Below, piece by piece: positions 9,978-22,920 of a stretch of DNA of 64,000 nt. The position numbers and the translations under genes are program-made. How positions within the stretch are numbered: the stretch's first letter is position 1; every line of letters begins with the position of its first letter. The stretch comes from Zizania palustris (lineage: Eukaryota; Streptophyta; Magnoliopsida; Poales; Poaceae), in the NCBI GenBank assembly GCA_019279435.1, contig JAAALK010000289.1:32183067-32247066 (forward strand), read 5' to 3'. The notes beneath the pieces are model-generated. The model saw only the letters and a list, made by a program, of their open reading frames with translations. It was not told the DNA's origin and made no database searches.

Positions 9978-11781
9978 TGTTGGACCGAAAACGGCGACCA
10001 GAGGGGGGTGAATGGGAGCTTTTAAAATTTCAGACTAAAAATAGCCTTCTGTTTTACTTCTGTCTTCTGCGGAACAGGCTTCGAACACACCCTTCGAAGT
10101 TCTGGTTCGGAGGTATTTCACAGCTCCAAAATCAGGCTTCGCAAGGAGCAAAAGTTCGAAGCCAAGAAGACTTCGCTCCACCCACAACCTCGAAAATTCA
10201 GCTCTGCTAAGTCAGTGCAGGCTCCGCACACAGGGTACCTTCGAGCAGGCTTCGCACTTCACCCTTCGCAAGAGTGGACTTCTCTCTGAGGACTTCGATC
10301 AAACACTCAGCGCTAGCAACTGGTACTAGGCTTCGCACTTCGGAGGTCTAAACGCACACTGAACACACTTCGCCGAGGACTTCGAATAGTGCTTCGCTAG
10401 TAATCAGAGAGGTCTAGCCTCTAGTTTACACAGAGCGAACAGACACTGAAAAACACACTTCACCCAGACAGCCTCCACTATTTATAGGCACTATTCAACC
10501 TTGTGAATAGACTACTTTACCCCTAGGGTTTACACTGGTTTTGTCTCATCAGAACAGGGGGTACAGCTGGTAGTCTACTTTATTTGGAGGCTTCTTTTGT
10601 CAGCTCGCAGAGGGGACAACACCAGCTTTTGCAAAGCAGGCGATGTCAGCCTTTGTAGTTTTGGACCCTTCTAAAGCCCCCCTTCGCACGCGAGGGGTGC
10701 GGTAGCTTCGGTGAGAAGCCTTGAGCCTGACGGCCTTCGTTTCACTGAAGTTAGCCTTCGATACAGTGACGGTTTTGAGCCGAAGCCGTCAAAGCCCTTG
10801 GGCCTTCGCACCAACACCTTCGGAGTGGACCACCACGGCTTCACAGCTTCTCCTAGCTCGAACTCCATCAGTCCGTGTACCGAAGCCATGCATGGCCGAA
10901 GTACCTCAAGTCATCCTCACTACGGAGCCAGCCTCAATCCGGAGCCAGCTTCACTCCGGAGCCAGCCTTACTCCGAAGTCAGCTTCACTCCGAAGCCCCA
11001 CCTTCGGAGTACCACCCTTCGAAGTCCCTCCTTCGTCCAAGGCCTCCGCATGAAGCATTCCATGAGCACTTCGTCGCAGTGTCTCTCCCCGAGCACACTC
11101 CTCGATGATCCTCACCCGGACCATGCCTTCGATGCACCTCGACTTCTGAGACCTTCGTCGGGTATACCTTTGAGTGCATCCCTCCGGAGCACACTTCGAA
11201 CGCCTTGCCTCATTGCTGAGGACTTAGTCCACCATACTTTGAAGTCACTCCATTCGGAGTACCCTTCGAAGTGCCTCGCCTCCGAGAACTTCGTCTCGGG
11301 GTACCTTCACCCGGAGTCACACTCCGCACTTATTTCCTTCTCCTGGCGCACCTCGACCCGAGGTCCAACCTCGACCCCTTTGCAGCCTTCGTAACGAAGA
11401 TCCCTGCTCCCCTAGCATCAAGCCTCCGACTTGACCCAGGTTCACCTGCTGCGAACCGTCTGTCATCTTCGAAGTCACCTGTGCACCACAAACAAGCAGA
11501 CAAGTGTATCTAGTACCCCGGAGACCTCTCCGCGTAAACAACCTTCGGCACACACTCCGGTGTACCACCCAAAGTACTGAGACCCTTCGGTACAACCATG
11601 TCATTGTGTACTGTCGGACCCCTCCGACAGACACACTCCGCTGCAATAGCTGCAGCAACCAGACCCACCGAACCCTTCGGTGAAACCACCTCCGAACCCC
11701 TTCGGAGGGACCCCTTTGAATCAGAGGGTAAAATCTGTCAATCACTCATCACAGACTCCGAAACCAACCCTTGGTTTCTCA
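9978..11781 (-). repeat. Copia A 5' LTR (1804 bp)
   Basis: Read on the minus strand it starts TGAGAAACCAAGGG and ends CGGTCCAACA. The same sequence recurs as a solo LTR at 19332-21336. A TATA-like CCTATAAATAG lies on the minus strand near 10490. The LTR is rich in the motifs TTCGAAG and CTCCGGAG. The right edge abuts copia B gag, so this element inserted into copia B. Confidence 0.85.
10918..11001. repeat. 17-bp tandem repeat inside the copia A LTR
   Basis: About five units of CGGAGCCAGCCTCACTC occur in a row. The related solo LTR has only one unit at the corresponding place (near 20520), so the array expanded within this copy or contracted in the other. Confidence 0.75.
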
Positions 11782-11890
11782 CAAAGTCTCGACCATCAAA
11801 CACCAGAATCTTCGTGTTTTTGTCCATGTCGCCACAAGGATCACAAACCGGTTAAGGTCAACTTATGATCTAACTGGCTCTGATACCAAT
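11782..11890 (-). pseudogene. Copia B gag start, leader and primer binding site
   Basis: The minus-strand ATG at 11825-11827 opens the peptide MDKNTKILVFDGRDF, typical of a UBN2-class copia gag N-terminus. It is cut after about 15 codons by copia A. The primer site TTGGTATCAGAGC lies at 11877-11889, adjoining the LTR. Its leader shares AACCGGTTTGTGATC-like sequence with copia A, so the two are related families. Confidence 0.8.
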
Positions 11891-13928
11891 TGTGGGATCA
11901 GAATGACGACTAGAGGTGGGGTGAATAGGCGCCTCGACAAATTCTTGCGAATATGATGGCCTTTTCAAATCACCCAACGCACCTCTAAATGAACAAGTGG
12001 AAGCAGATGTAGTAAAGACTTTGATAAAAACAGATGCTATCACCCTATTATATGATATTATGTAAAATGATAGATTGAGGGATCACCAGCACTGAATTTG
12101 CACACACAAAGACTGCACTTTAAAAATAGCTCTCAAACTTTTTCTGTTCTATACAAAAGACTCACATAAAAAAATAATTTTAGAATGGGCTTGGTGGAAC
12201 ATGTGCTCAGCAGTACATGTAGTTGTTAATGGTGAAAAGCATCACTGCATATGGCAGCACATGATCGGCAAGCTGGGAAAGAAAAAGAAGGGAGAAAAAT
12301 GTTTCTAGATTCAACTTTGAGCCTTCAAGATTTTCAGCAAATGACCACCTTCCAGAAATTTTATAGCATATAGATGAGCCAAAAATTATATGTAGCTATG
12401 TTCATAACCTTTTGCAAACTTCAAACATGGAACCCTTGTAACTTAGACAACAAGAGTTATGTATAACTCAGGTCCAAAAACAGAACCAAAACCGATCAAA
12501 AATCGCCTCAAAGATTGAATCCACACTAAAAACAGGACACAACTTGGCAGAAATCAGCAGTTTTCTGAATTTTTTAGGCACTTTGTTGGATAGGAAAATA
12601 TATGCAACAGTGGTCAAAACATTTTGCAAATTTCGAACATGAAACCCTTGAAACTTGGACAACAAAAATTATATGGAACTCACGTCCAAGAATAGTACCA
12701 AAACATATCAAGACTCGGCTCAAAGATTGAATCCAGATTGAAGACAACTCAATCAGCATAAATCAGAAGTTTCCAGAACTGTTTAGGCACTTTATTGGAT
12801 AGAAAAATATATGCAGCAGTGGTCAAAAACTTTTGCAAACTTAAAAAATGGAACCTTGGAAACTTGTACAACAAAATTCATGAAGAACTCAGGTCCAAAA
12901 ACAGCATTAAAAAAGTTCAAAACTCAGCTCCAAAAGTGAATCTGAAAAGGATGAACAATACATGCGCTGGAATCTCCTGGATGTTTTTGCTTGATCCGAA
13001 TAATGAACACTAAGCACGAAATTAAGAACAGCAAAAAGACTAGAACAAAATAGAAATTGTGATTGGTAGCCCCAAAATGTTCAGCTGAAAGAGTCATGAC
13101 AGCCACACAAGTCACACCAACCCTAGGCATTTGGGTCCTTTATATAGGCAAGCCCACAAAAGAAAACCCCAAAATGCCCCTATGATTTAATTACAAATTA
13201 ATACTTAAAACTAATTAAACCTGAAATACTGTTTGGTATTTTTCAGAATGAAAATCCAGAAAAGTACACAAAGAATATACCTAATTTATTACAACACTTA
13301 AACCTATACTTTTAATATATTTTCAGAATTTTGACAATTCCGAAAAATACTAAAAGTTTACACTTAATCTAAATTACTAAACGAAAATAAACTCCTAATT
13401 ATTGGAATTTAAAAACATTTAGAGATGAGATGGTTTTCAGCAAAAACCGAAAAAGCATCCTCGATCTTCGACATGTGATGCCAATCTACGAACTCGACCG
13501 CCAGCAAGTCTCTCCTGCTCTCGATCCCCTCGAGCCTCCTGATCACTTGCACTGGCCTCCCTTTTGTTGACTGGAACGTAACGCTGTCTCGACCATCCGT
13601 CTGTCCATGGCTTGCTCTATCTTCTCGTCTACTCTTGAGATCATCTCCAACTTTACCCGGCATCCTTATCCTCTGGCATCGAGCTCCCTACTCGACCCTT
13701 GATCACCCACCACTGACAGTTGGTTAGCATCTCCACCCTACACACATGAGACAAGCCAAAATATGAAACGCGGCGCACACCGATCCCCTCAGCATCCACT
13801 CTCCATAACCACACATCGATCCCATCGATGCAATCAAACCATCACTCACTCATTCACCAGATCGCTCAACCTTGTCAATCACTCATCATAAAGACAGAAA
13901 CCACAATGCGACCTTTCTTGGTTTCACA
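11891..13928 (-). repeat. Copia B 5' LTR (about 2038 bp)
   Basis: Minus-strand start TGTGAAACCAAG, end CTGATCCCACA. A minus-strand TATA sequence (CCTATATAAAGG) lies near 13140. The same LTR family recurs as a 3' fragment at 43200-43714 and as a 5' portion at 62840-64000, both in the opposite orientation. 12460-12930 holds three diverged internal repeats containing AACTCAGGTCCAAAAACAG-like text. No gene is seen inside. Confidence 0.8.
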
Positions 13929-14610
13929 CAAACTTTGGGCTTTTAGTGCCTAACGACGAAATCGTCTTCCAAACCAAGTCGCCAACTTGAAATGATTTTG
14001 CTTTCACTTTTTTATTATAAGCTCTAGCCACTCTTCTTTTGTCTCTTTCTATTGCCTCTAGAGGTCTTAACCTCTTATCGGTCACTTCTTCCAAATTGTC
14101 CTTCAAGAGAACTTCATAATCATCGCCCGATAAGTCATATTGCTTAAGCAATGTAAAAGAGCCAAGATTCACCAACTCATATGGACTTACCTTGGTGGCA
14201 CCATGCTTCACAACTCTACATGCCCATAATGCCTCAGAAAGCACTTCATGCCACCTTCTAGGAAACTCTTCAATCTTTTTCTTATTGATCTTAATCACAG
14301 TTTTATTACTAGACTCGGCCTGACCATTGGCCTAAGCGTAGTATGGTGAAGAATTTATCAACTTTATACCATAAGATTCGGCAAAATCACACACTTCTTT
14401 AGAAACAAACGAAGCACCCTGATCTGTAGTAAGAGTTTGAGGAATACCGAATCTATGTATAATGTGCTTCAAGATGAAATAAATTACCTCATTATGCGCC
14501 ATGTTCTTGAGAGGCACGGCCTCAATCCACTTGGCGAAGTAATCCGTAGAAATCAACATGAATCGATGCCCTTTTGAATAGGAAGGATAAATTTGGCCGA
14601 TGAAGTCCAA
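13929..14610 (-). pseudogene. Gypsy integrase fragment, copy 1
   Basis: The catalytic D, D and E contexts are visible as STDYFAKW, TTDQGAS and QAESSNK. A stop near 14330 splits the core from the C-terminal region, and 13929 is an insertion junction that removes the end of the protein. The orthologous segment in copy 2 (40070-40963) is uninterrupted and supplies the comparison. Confidence 0.8.
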
Positions 14611-15099
14611 GGCCTAGCCTCAGAATGACCATAGTTTGATAATAGGATTAAGCAAAGACGTAGGAGCAAGCTGGATATTACCTAACCTTTGACATGCTCC
14701 ACATCCTCTATAGTACCTAAAATAATCCTTAGTCATAGTCGGCCAATAAAAACCCACTCTTTTGAGCATCCAATTCATTTTCTGGGCCAACTAATGAGTA
14801 CCACAAAGACCTTCATGTACTTCACCTACAGCAAGTCTAGACTGATCGGCATTCAAACTTTTCAAAAGTACACCATCAATTGTTCAGCGATACAACTCAT
14901 CATCAAACAACACAAATTTAAACTCTTGCCGTCGAACTTTTCGATCAACCTTCTTACTAGGATCTCTCAAGTATTGGATAATCAGAGTCCTCCAATCATC
15001 CATGTTGTCTTCTGAAGCACTCACCAAATTTCCACTCTAATTGGCATTCAAATCACAAACATCGGCTTGCCCTCCATCCCTCAAAACATCCTAACACGG

Positions 15100-15250
15100 G
15101 GCGGTTAGGCCGGCCACATTGGGCCGATCAGACCGGCTCTTGTCAATTAGCCAACATGGGGCGGTCAGACTGGCCTGGCATGGCCGGTTAGACCAACTTC
15201 ACACCGGCAGTTGGATCAGCCATGTCATGCCGGTCAGACCGATGTGCTCT
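15100..15250. repeat. GGTCAGACCGGC-like motif cluster in the RNase H-integrase linker
   Basis: Variants such as GATCAGACCGGC, GGTCAGACTGGC and CGGTCAGACCGA recur about every 25-30 bases. The same motif appears in the equivalent linker of copy 2 (41425-41580) and in the LTR at 38694-39984. Confidence 0.65.
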
Positions 15251-15357
15251 AACTCGCATGGTAAAACTAAGTCAAGCATTGGCTTTTTTTGTGCGAAAAA
15301 TTTACCTCTTTTTACTTGGTAACCAAATGCTTGTTGAGGCAAATCATTTGCTACTAA

Positions 15358-15906
15358 GGGTGTGTTTGGTTCTGCTTTTAAAATCTACTTCTGCTGTGAA
15401 AAAGCAGAAGCCGAACCAAATGGGTTTACCAAAACTGCTTCTGCTGTGAAAAAGCAACTTTTTTCTAGTACAAATTTGGAAGCAGCCTGGACCCTGCTTT
15501 TCTGCTTTTCTAATTTTTAGTACATATTAAATAGTATGAATTCAAGGTGTCTTAATTGATCTAACATTATTATGGTTTGTATTGCATTGCACAATTTCAT
15601 GAGATAATATGTGGTTGTCGGTTATTTTATAATATGAACTATGAATTTTTTTTATTTATCTAATATATTTTTTTGTTATTTAGTTGCATCAATGTTGAGT
15701 GTTTCCTATTTATATATATGTATAGAATATTATAATGATTAAAATTATGTAAGTTATAAAAAACAGTCAGCTCACAATAGTTTTTTCACAGCAGCTTCAA
15801 CCAAACGACTTTTAGCTTTTTCACAGCAGATAGTTCATAGCAGCTTTTTCATAGTAGACAACTCACAACATCTTTTTCACAGCTCACAGCAGAACCAAAC
15901 GCACCC
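15358..15906. mobile_element. Tourist-like (PIF/Harbinger) MITE, 549 bp
   Basis: The terminal inverted repeats GGGTGTGTTTGGTTCTGC and its inverse GCAGAACCAAACGCACCC differ at one position. TAA flanks both sides (15355-15357 and 15907-15909), the standard 3-bp target duplication of PIF/Harbinger elements. Subterminal repeats of TTTTTCACAGCAG occur at both ends. It carries no gene. Confidence 0.9.
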
Positions 15907-16026
15907 TAAGTTGGCTTCTATAGACACATGTGAAATCTCAAAATCGTCAAAAGTGCCAATTATGTCTAGACATTTATCCAAGAAACTATTCAATAAACCA
16001 TTGAAGCATTGAGCAACTCTAGCTAC

Positions 16027-16695
16027 TTATTGAACAACTAATAGAGAATCACCATATGCATGAACATATTTAACACCGATGGAGCTTAACAATTCAAGTC
16101 CTAGTAATAGAGCTTCATATTCGGCTTGATTATTAGTACAAGTAAATTCTAAATGGGTCGAGGTCTCGAAACTCATACCACTAGGTGATATGAGCACAAC
16201 TCCGACACCTTGGCCGTTCTTGCAAGCCGAACCATCAAAATAAAGTTTCCATGTCACTACTTCAATCAGAGAAGTATCGTTACTCCAATTTGCATCTATA
16301 TAGTGATCAACTATAAAATTTGCAACGATTTGGCCTTTCATAGCTTTTAAAGGTTCATAAGCCAAATCATACTGAATTAAAGCATAAGCCCACTTTCCGA
16401 TTCTCCCACTTATAATCAGAATTTGCGACATGTATTTTATAACATCGGTTTGACAAGTAACAATACATGTGCTAGATAGAAGATAGTGGCAATGTTTGGT
16501 ACATGTATAATATAGTGATAAACATAAACGTTCTAAGAACACATACCTCGTCTCGGCATCTAATAGGCGGCAACTGAAGAATGTGTTGATGTACTCCTTT
16601 CCCTCCACCTCTTGAGTCAACACAGTTCCTATCACACTATCTTCTGCAGCAACGTATAGCCGAAACAGAATCTCAGCTTTTGGTGCTTTTACCAT
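16027..16695 (-). pseudogene. Gypsy tandem RNase H region, copy 1
   Basis: The first half corresponds to the native RNase H (degenerate) and the second to an RVT_3-type, archaeal-like RNase H. Acidic residues are seen in YFDGSACKNG, NNQAEYEAL and YGDSLL. The frame is open for 222 codons but its junctions to RT and integrase are broken. Confidence 0.75.
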
Positions 16696-16853
16696 AGGCA
16701 GTGATTACAAGAACCCCTTAATTATCTCAAAAGCTTGTTGCCGACTTGCCTCCCAAGTGAATTTGGCTTCGTTCTTTAGTCGAAGTATGGGGACAAAAGC
16801 ATCAATGTTGCCAAATAGGTTAGATATAAAACAACGCAAATAGTTCACCATGC

Positions 16854-17630
16854 CTAGCAACTTTTGCACATTTTTCTTGAATGTCGGCGCTTCAAAGTTC
16901 TTAATCTTATCAAGTCTCTTAGGATAATCTCAATACCTCTTTCATGAATCATAAATCCTAAGAACTTTCTCGCTGACATGCCAAAAGTACACTTGAGCGA
17001 GTTCATTTTCAAGCCATACTGATGCATTCTTTCAAAATCAACTCTGAAATCGGCTAAATGGTTTTCCATAGCATCCGATTTGACTACAACATCATATATA
17101 TCGACCTCTATCATAACTCCTAGCAAATCATGAAAGATCAAGTTCATACCATGTTGATATGTAGCGCCAGCATTCTTTAAACGAAAAGTCATCACAACCC
17201 ACTCAAACAAGCCGAAAAAACTAGGGCATTGAAAGGACGTTTCGTAAACGTCCTCTTATGCCATAAATATTTGATTATAACAAGTGTTGCCATCAAGAAA
17301 ACTTAATACCTTGTGTCCTGAAGCATCGTTGATCAACATGTCGACTATCAGCATGGGATACTCTTCGTTCAGAGTGGCCATGTTCAAATCCCTGAAATCA
17401 ATGCATACACGAATCTTGCCACTCCCTTTCTTCTCAACAGGCACAATGTTAGCAACCCATTCAGTATGCATGCATGGCCTAATAAACTTAGCCTTAAGTA
17501 ATCGTTCTATCTCCTCTTTAACTCGGTCATAGACGGCCAAATTAAAGAGATGAGGGGGATGTTTATAAGGACTAAATCTGAGTTTAATAGGCAGCCGATG
17601 CTCTACGAGCTCATGGCTAACTCTAGGCAT
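16854..17630 (-). pseudogene. Gypsy reverse transcriptase, copy 1, with an altered active-site box
   Basis: RT blocks KIRVCIDFRDLN, FLDGN and LKNAGATYQ are present in order. The catalytic box that should read YIDD reads DIYD (around 17095-17106), so the first of the two catalytic aspartates is a tyrosine. The frame is also broken between 17211 and 17255. The sister copy at 42590-43105 has the same aspartate-to-tyrosine change. Confidence 0.8.
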
Positions 17631-17639
17631 CTCACTATA

Positions 17640-18684
17640 CTCCCATACAAAACAATCAAATACAACCGAAGTAACTTTATTTCCTCGGCCTTTTCACAAG
17701 CCTGGAAATTCTGATTTACAAAAGTCGGCCTAGGAACACTACCATCTCCTATGTCTACTAGTTCCAACAGGTCAGCCGACGCAAAACCTTGACCTAACTT
17801 TTCTACTTCACTAAAATCTTCAATGGCTTCGGCAATACCGTCTTTAGAAGACCGATATTGCTCTACATGAGACTTTATCCAATCAAGATTACTCTTACCT
17901 GACATGAAAACTAATTTATAGCCAGTCAAACTACACCAGCCGGCTTTACAGACCCGGGAATGAATCGCTCCTCAGACACGCAAACAAAGTCATAATATGA
18001 GAGGTCTCTACCTGATAGACATTCTACCTTATCGGGGACGGCGTCAATAGACACATCGGCCAAAGCATCCTAGGCTGAAGTGTCAGCTGGTACAACTTCT
18101 ACATCGTCGTCGTCCCACTGGATGGATCAAACACTGGTGCAAGGTAGACAGAATTCACCAATTTGCGTGAATCCAATCACACCCAAGCAATACGTTATAG
18201 TTACCTTGCACATCGATGACAAAAAAGGTCATGGGAAGTGGCTTGTCACCCATCGTTAGCTCCAGAGAAAGTAGGACATTCGCCTTAGAGATCTCGCCAT
18301 TGAAGCCATTGAGCGTCAAGTTGGTCTTCATTATGTTGTCTTCGTTTCTGCCGAGCTTCTTCAATAGAGAGTATGCATTAGGTTGACGGTAGCACCTCTG
18401 ACTACAAGCATCCTAGAGATTGGCTTCCCATCAATGTGCCCCTTGACGTAGAGAGGCTTTAGGCGGTGAGTTGTATCCTCGGGCATCTCGAAAATGGCCT
18501 TCCGTGGGCCGAGGCTCAACTGAGTGACCTCGACCTTATCTTGTGGTAGCGTGAACTCAGCGGGAAGCATGACAACGTTTATGTCCATCGCTTGAGGAGG
18601 GGGTCCCTCAGAGATAGGTGTGTAGTCTTCATCTATCAAATCATCCTCGTCGATGCTCAGAGATAGGCTTTGGTCCACACTCAC
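17640..18684 (-). pseudogene. Gypsy gag-protease to RT spacer, copy 1
   Basis: The minus-strand frames 18361-18684 and 18155-18364 read as retroviral-like protease flanks, with GHIDGKPISRMLVVRGATVN where the active site is normally an LID/VD-S/G-G type motif. Here the Asp is replaced by Arg and adjacent residues differ, so it is probably inactive. Several stops and frame changes follow. Confidence 0.55.
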
Positions 18685-19331
18685 TGTGTTTCATGAGGGC
18701 ACAACTCAGATTAAGGTCAGGCGCTAAAGCACTTACAATCAAAAGTATCAAATGTTTGTGTAGAGCCCCGGCGAATCTATTGATGCCATGTTTGCTATAT
18801 TTGATAGCATTGTGAGCAATTTGCGTTCCACTAGGTCTTTGGCTTATTCTGATCATGAATGTGCTATCAAGCTTCTCTATGCCCTTGATCATGGCATATG
18901 GGAAGTAAAGATTTCTAGCACCGAGGAGTATGCAAGTTATGACACACTAACTTGCGATGAATTCTTTAGCAAGCTTAAGTCCACTAATATTGCTAAGGCA
19001 TCTCGCCAAGGACTTGGGAACTCTTTGCCACCATCCATGAAACTAGTTTCTGGTTCTAGCAGTGGCACTTCATCTGGAGGTATTTCATCTGGTTCTTCAG
19101 GCGCTTGTGCCTTTGCTGGTGGTTTTGCCTTGTCTTCTCTGGTCTCTGTCACAAAAGAGCAGGTGGACACTCTAGATGATGAGGAGCTTTCTCTCATTGT
19201 CAAGAAGTTCACCCGGTTCTATAATGATAGATGAGATCAGAGGAGAGGAGGATCTCGGGGGTGTTTTAAATGCGGAGATCTTTCTCACATTAAAGTTAAC
19301 TGCCCTAAATTGAAAAAGAAATATGAGAATG

Positions 19332-21336
19332 TGTTGGACCGAAAACGGCGACCAGAGGGGGGGTGAATGGGAGCTTTGAAAATTTCAGGCTAAAAATAGC
19401 CTTCTGTTTTAATTTGGTCTACTGCGGAACAGGCTTCGAACACAACCTTCGAAGTTCTGGTTCGGAGGAATTTTACAGCTCCGAACACAGGATTCGCAAG
19501 GAACAAAAGTTCGAAGCTAAGAAGACTTCGCTCCACCCACAACCCCGAAAAATCAACTCTACTAAATTAGTGCAGGCTTCGCACACAGGGTGCTTCGAGC
19601 AGGCTTCGCACTTCACTCTTCGCAGGAGTGGACTATCCTCTGAGGACTTCGACCAAATACTTAGCGACAGCAACTAGTGCTGGGCTTCGTACTACGAAGG
19701 TCTAAACGCACACTTACATACTTCGCTAGGGGCTTCGACACGGGAAAAGAACCGGGCTTCGATCAGGGCTTCGCTAGTAAACAGCGAGGTCTAGCCTCCA
19801 GTTACACAGAGCAAACGCACACTGAAAAGCACACTTCGCACAAAACACACTTCGCCTAGACAGGCTTCGGTGCACTACTACTCGACAGTAGAAATCGAAG
19901 TATGCAGCGAGGTATGCAAACAAGCTCAAGCAAAAACTCAACACAGAAGCAGGGCTTCGCTGCTTGAACAGGGAACACAATAAATGAACTCACTGGATGA
20001 ATACAACGTATGTGGTGGCTAGTACAGGAGCTCAACAATGAATGCTCAAAGTGTTAAATGTTACCTACCCAGCCCCCATATTTATAGCCACTATTCACCC
20101 AAGTGAATTGACTACTTTACCCCTAGGGTTTACATTGGTTTTGTCTCTACAGAACAGAGGGGTACAAAAGGTAGTCAACTTTATTTGGAGGCTTCTCTGT
20201 CAGCTTTGCAGAGGGGACAGCGTCAGCTTTTTGCAGAGCAGACATTATCAGCCTTTACAGTCTTTGACCTTTCTGAAGCCCCCCTTCGCACGCGAGGGGT
20301 GCGGTAGCTTCGGTGAGAAGCCTTGAGCCTGACGGCCTTCGCTTCACCAAAGTCAGCCTCCGATACAGTGACGGTTTTGAGCCGAAGCCGTCAAAGCCCT
20401 TGGGCCTTCGCACCACCACCTTCGGAGTGGACCACCACGGCTTCGCAGCTTCTCCCAGCTCGAACTCCGTCAGTCCGTGTACCGAAGCCATGCATGGCCG
20501 AAGTACCACAAGACATCCATACTCTGAAGCCCCACCTTCGAAGTACCACCCTTCGAAGTCCCTCCTTCGTCCAAGGCCTCCGCATGAAGCATTCCATGAG
20601 CACTTCGTCGCAGTGTCTCTCCCCGAGCACACTCCTCGACGAGCCTCACCCGGACCATGCCTTCGATGCACCTCGACTTGTGAGACCTTCGTCGGGTAAC
20701 CTTCGAGTGTCTCCCTCCGGAGCACACTTCGAAACCTTTGCCTCAGCTGGGGACTTGATCCACCATACTCCGAAGTCACTCCTTCCGGAGTACCCTTCGA
20801 AGTGCCTCGCCTACGAGGACTTCGTCTCGGAGTACCTTCACCCAGAGCCACGCTCCGCACTTACTGCCTTCTCCTGGTGCACATCGACCCGAGGTCCGAC
20901 CTTGACCCCTTCGCAGCCTTCGTGACGGAGCTCCCCGCTCCCCTGGCATCAAGCCTCCCACTTGACCCAGGTTCACTTGCTACGACCCGTCCGTTGCCTC
21001 CGAAGTCCCCTGCGCACCACAGACAAGCAGACAAGTGTATCCAGTACCCCGGAGACCTCTCCGGGTAAACAAATTTCAGCACACACTCCGGTGTACCACC
21101 CAAAGTACCGAGACCTTCGGTACAACCTAGTCATCGTGTACTGTCGGACCCCTCCGACAGGCACACTCCGCTGCAACAGCTGCAGCAACCAAACCCACCG
21201 AGCCCTTCGGTGAAACAGCCTCCGAACACCTTCGGAGATCCAACCTCCGAACCCCTTCGGAGGGACCCCTTCGAATCAGAGGGAAAAATCTGTCAATCAC
21301 TCATCACAGACTCCGAAACCAACCCTTGGTTTCTCA
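19332..21336 (-). mobile_element. Solo LTR of the copia A family (2005 bp)
   Basis: It is bounded by TGTTGGACCG and TTTCTCA on the plus strand, so it lies in the same orientation as the copia A LTR. The 5-bp target duplication GAATG is exact at 19327-19331 and 21337-21341. No internal region remains, which points to LTR-LTR recombination. It is about 200 bp longer than the copia A LTR because of an extra segment around 19740-20040, and it lacks the 17-bp array. Confidence 0.93.
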
Positions 21337-22090
21337 GAATGAGCATAGGTACCAGAAGAAGGACAAGAAGACCTTCTTCAAGAAGAATCGAGACAAGCTT
21401 GCCAAGATAGTAGTCAAGGCTGCTTCTAGAGCTTTCATGGCTGCTTTGAGCGATATCGACACTTCTTCAAGTGAAGAGCCAAGCTCTAACAAGGATGAAC
21501 CACAATAGATGGAGGAGAAGAAGGTGAAGGACTTCCCCAGCATATTCATGGCCAACAACATCCTCAGTGATGATGAGCTAGACTCGTTAGAGGTAACTTT
21601 ATTCCATAACAAACTTTTGGTTAAAGTTGATGAATTGAATAATGTTTTAATTGGTCAGGATAGGTTACTTGTGAAAGCTGCTAGAGAACGCAAATAACTT
21701 AGACTTAGACTTGATTCTATTTCCACTGAGTATGCTTTGCTTAAGTCTAAGTTAGATGATGTTGAGTGTGACTCATGTTGTGTTGTCATGAGTGAGCTTG
21801 CTGAGTTACATTCTATGCACGCTCAAACTATCGATAAGCTTGAGATTGCATAGAAAGAACTCACTGTGGTGGAGTCTAGACCTCTTGTTTCTGATGCTTG
21901 TTCAAATTGCTCATTACTCATTGAAAGCATTGAATTTAGGGACAAGCATGTTAAAGAACTAGAGGGTGGATTGGAAATTGATGAGAGTTCTAAGGATGTG
22001 CAACCAGCTTGTTCTACCTGCATCACCATAAAAGACCAACTCAAGTTTGCTAGAGGGAAAGTTGACAAACGCATGTTTGAAAATGATTAC

Positions 22091-22585
22091 TGTTGGCGTA
22101 AAAGATTACGCTAACAGGTTTCTGAAGATTAGAAACTAACAAACGAAGTGTTTGCGAAGGAAACTATTCCAAGCCTCCGAAAGGATAATAACTTAGAATA
22201 GTTTAAAAGTGTGTATTGAATAACTTGTATTCGGTCCCCATTACAGGGTAAAATGGGGGGTATTTATAGGCCTAAACATTAAGGAAAAGACCTTTTTACC
22301 CCTCTATTACAACCGACATAGTGGAAACTATTCGGTACTCTTAATAGGGCTAAAATGGTAAAAGACTAATCTAATTAGAAAGAAGATAAGTCTTCCATCT
22401 TAGCTGGCAAAGAGGTTCCTAGAAGAGTCCATGTTCGAAGATGTATTTCGAACTAGAGCCCGTCGTCATACTTCGAACTTGACTGGATGCATCTCCGAAA
22501 TTACATATCGGACATCTTCATCTTAATCACCAGTCTTTATCTTGTTGCTGCGATAATCTTGAAGATGGAATATTTTCCCCCAACA
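22091..22585 (-). repeat. Tat element 3' LTR
   Basis: The plus-strand borders are TGTTGGCGTA and CCCCCAACA. It is nearly identical to 32960-33454. A minus-strand TATA sequence (CCTATAAATA) lies at 22261-22271. It sits beside the promoter of the antisense gene, which begins ~330 bp downstream on the plus strand. Confidence 0.92.
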
Positions 22586-22911
22586 GTAGACCCTCGAATA
22601 CGCTTCTCCGTTAAATCTGTGATGTTAGGGAAGCAGTATACGCAAGGAAACATATCCATGTGTAGGGATTAGCAGACTTAATATACCTCCGAAATGTATA
22701 GAGATGCGAACTTCAAATTATTTTCTAAATGAATTGCATTCGAAGTATTTTAGAATTAACTTGGGAAATCCAAAAGTCTTTTTAGACTCGGAAAAAATAG
22801 CCGTTGGCTTTTTCCTTCTGATGGAAGTTACATAATGCGTTAATTCTGGAATAAAGTAACGGTCAAGAATGCGAAACGGCATAAGCAAACGGTAAAAAAT
22901 TGGGATCTGGG

Positions 22912-22920
22912 CTATAAATA
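22912..22920 (+). promoter_or_regulatory. TATA box of the antisense gene in the Tat element
   Basis: CTATAAATA followed by GAGGGCCC lies 104 bases before the ATG at 23024, on the strand opposite to gag-pol and outside the LTR. A start site near 22945-22950 would give a ~75-base leader. The motif is seen directly; activity is inferred. Confidence 0.65.

Larger units (their letters stand above)
13929..18684 (-). mobile_element. Truncated Ty3/gypsy element, copy 1 of a family shared with 38694-43110
   Basis: Minus-strand remnants lie in the expected gypsy order: aspartic-protease region (18155-18684), RT (16854-17630), RNase H (16027-16695), a zinc-binding HHCC region (~14690-15015) and integrase core and C-terminus (13929-14610). 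Both LTRs are missing. The left edge is cut by the copia B LTR and the right edge adjoins copia C. A MITE interrupts it at 15358-15906. The RNase H with DGSACKNG, AEYEA and GDSLL motifs is the archaeal-type domain typical of the Tat lineage. Confidence 0.85.

Noticed and set aside
10671..11868. Long ORFs within the copia A LTR, and the similar ones at 20255-21410
   Set aside because: They are in non-coding LTR sequence rich in TTCG, which removes stop codons in several frames.
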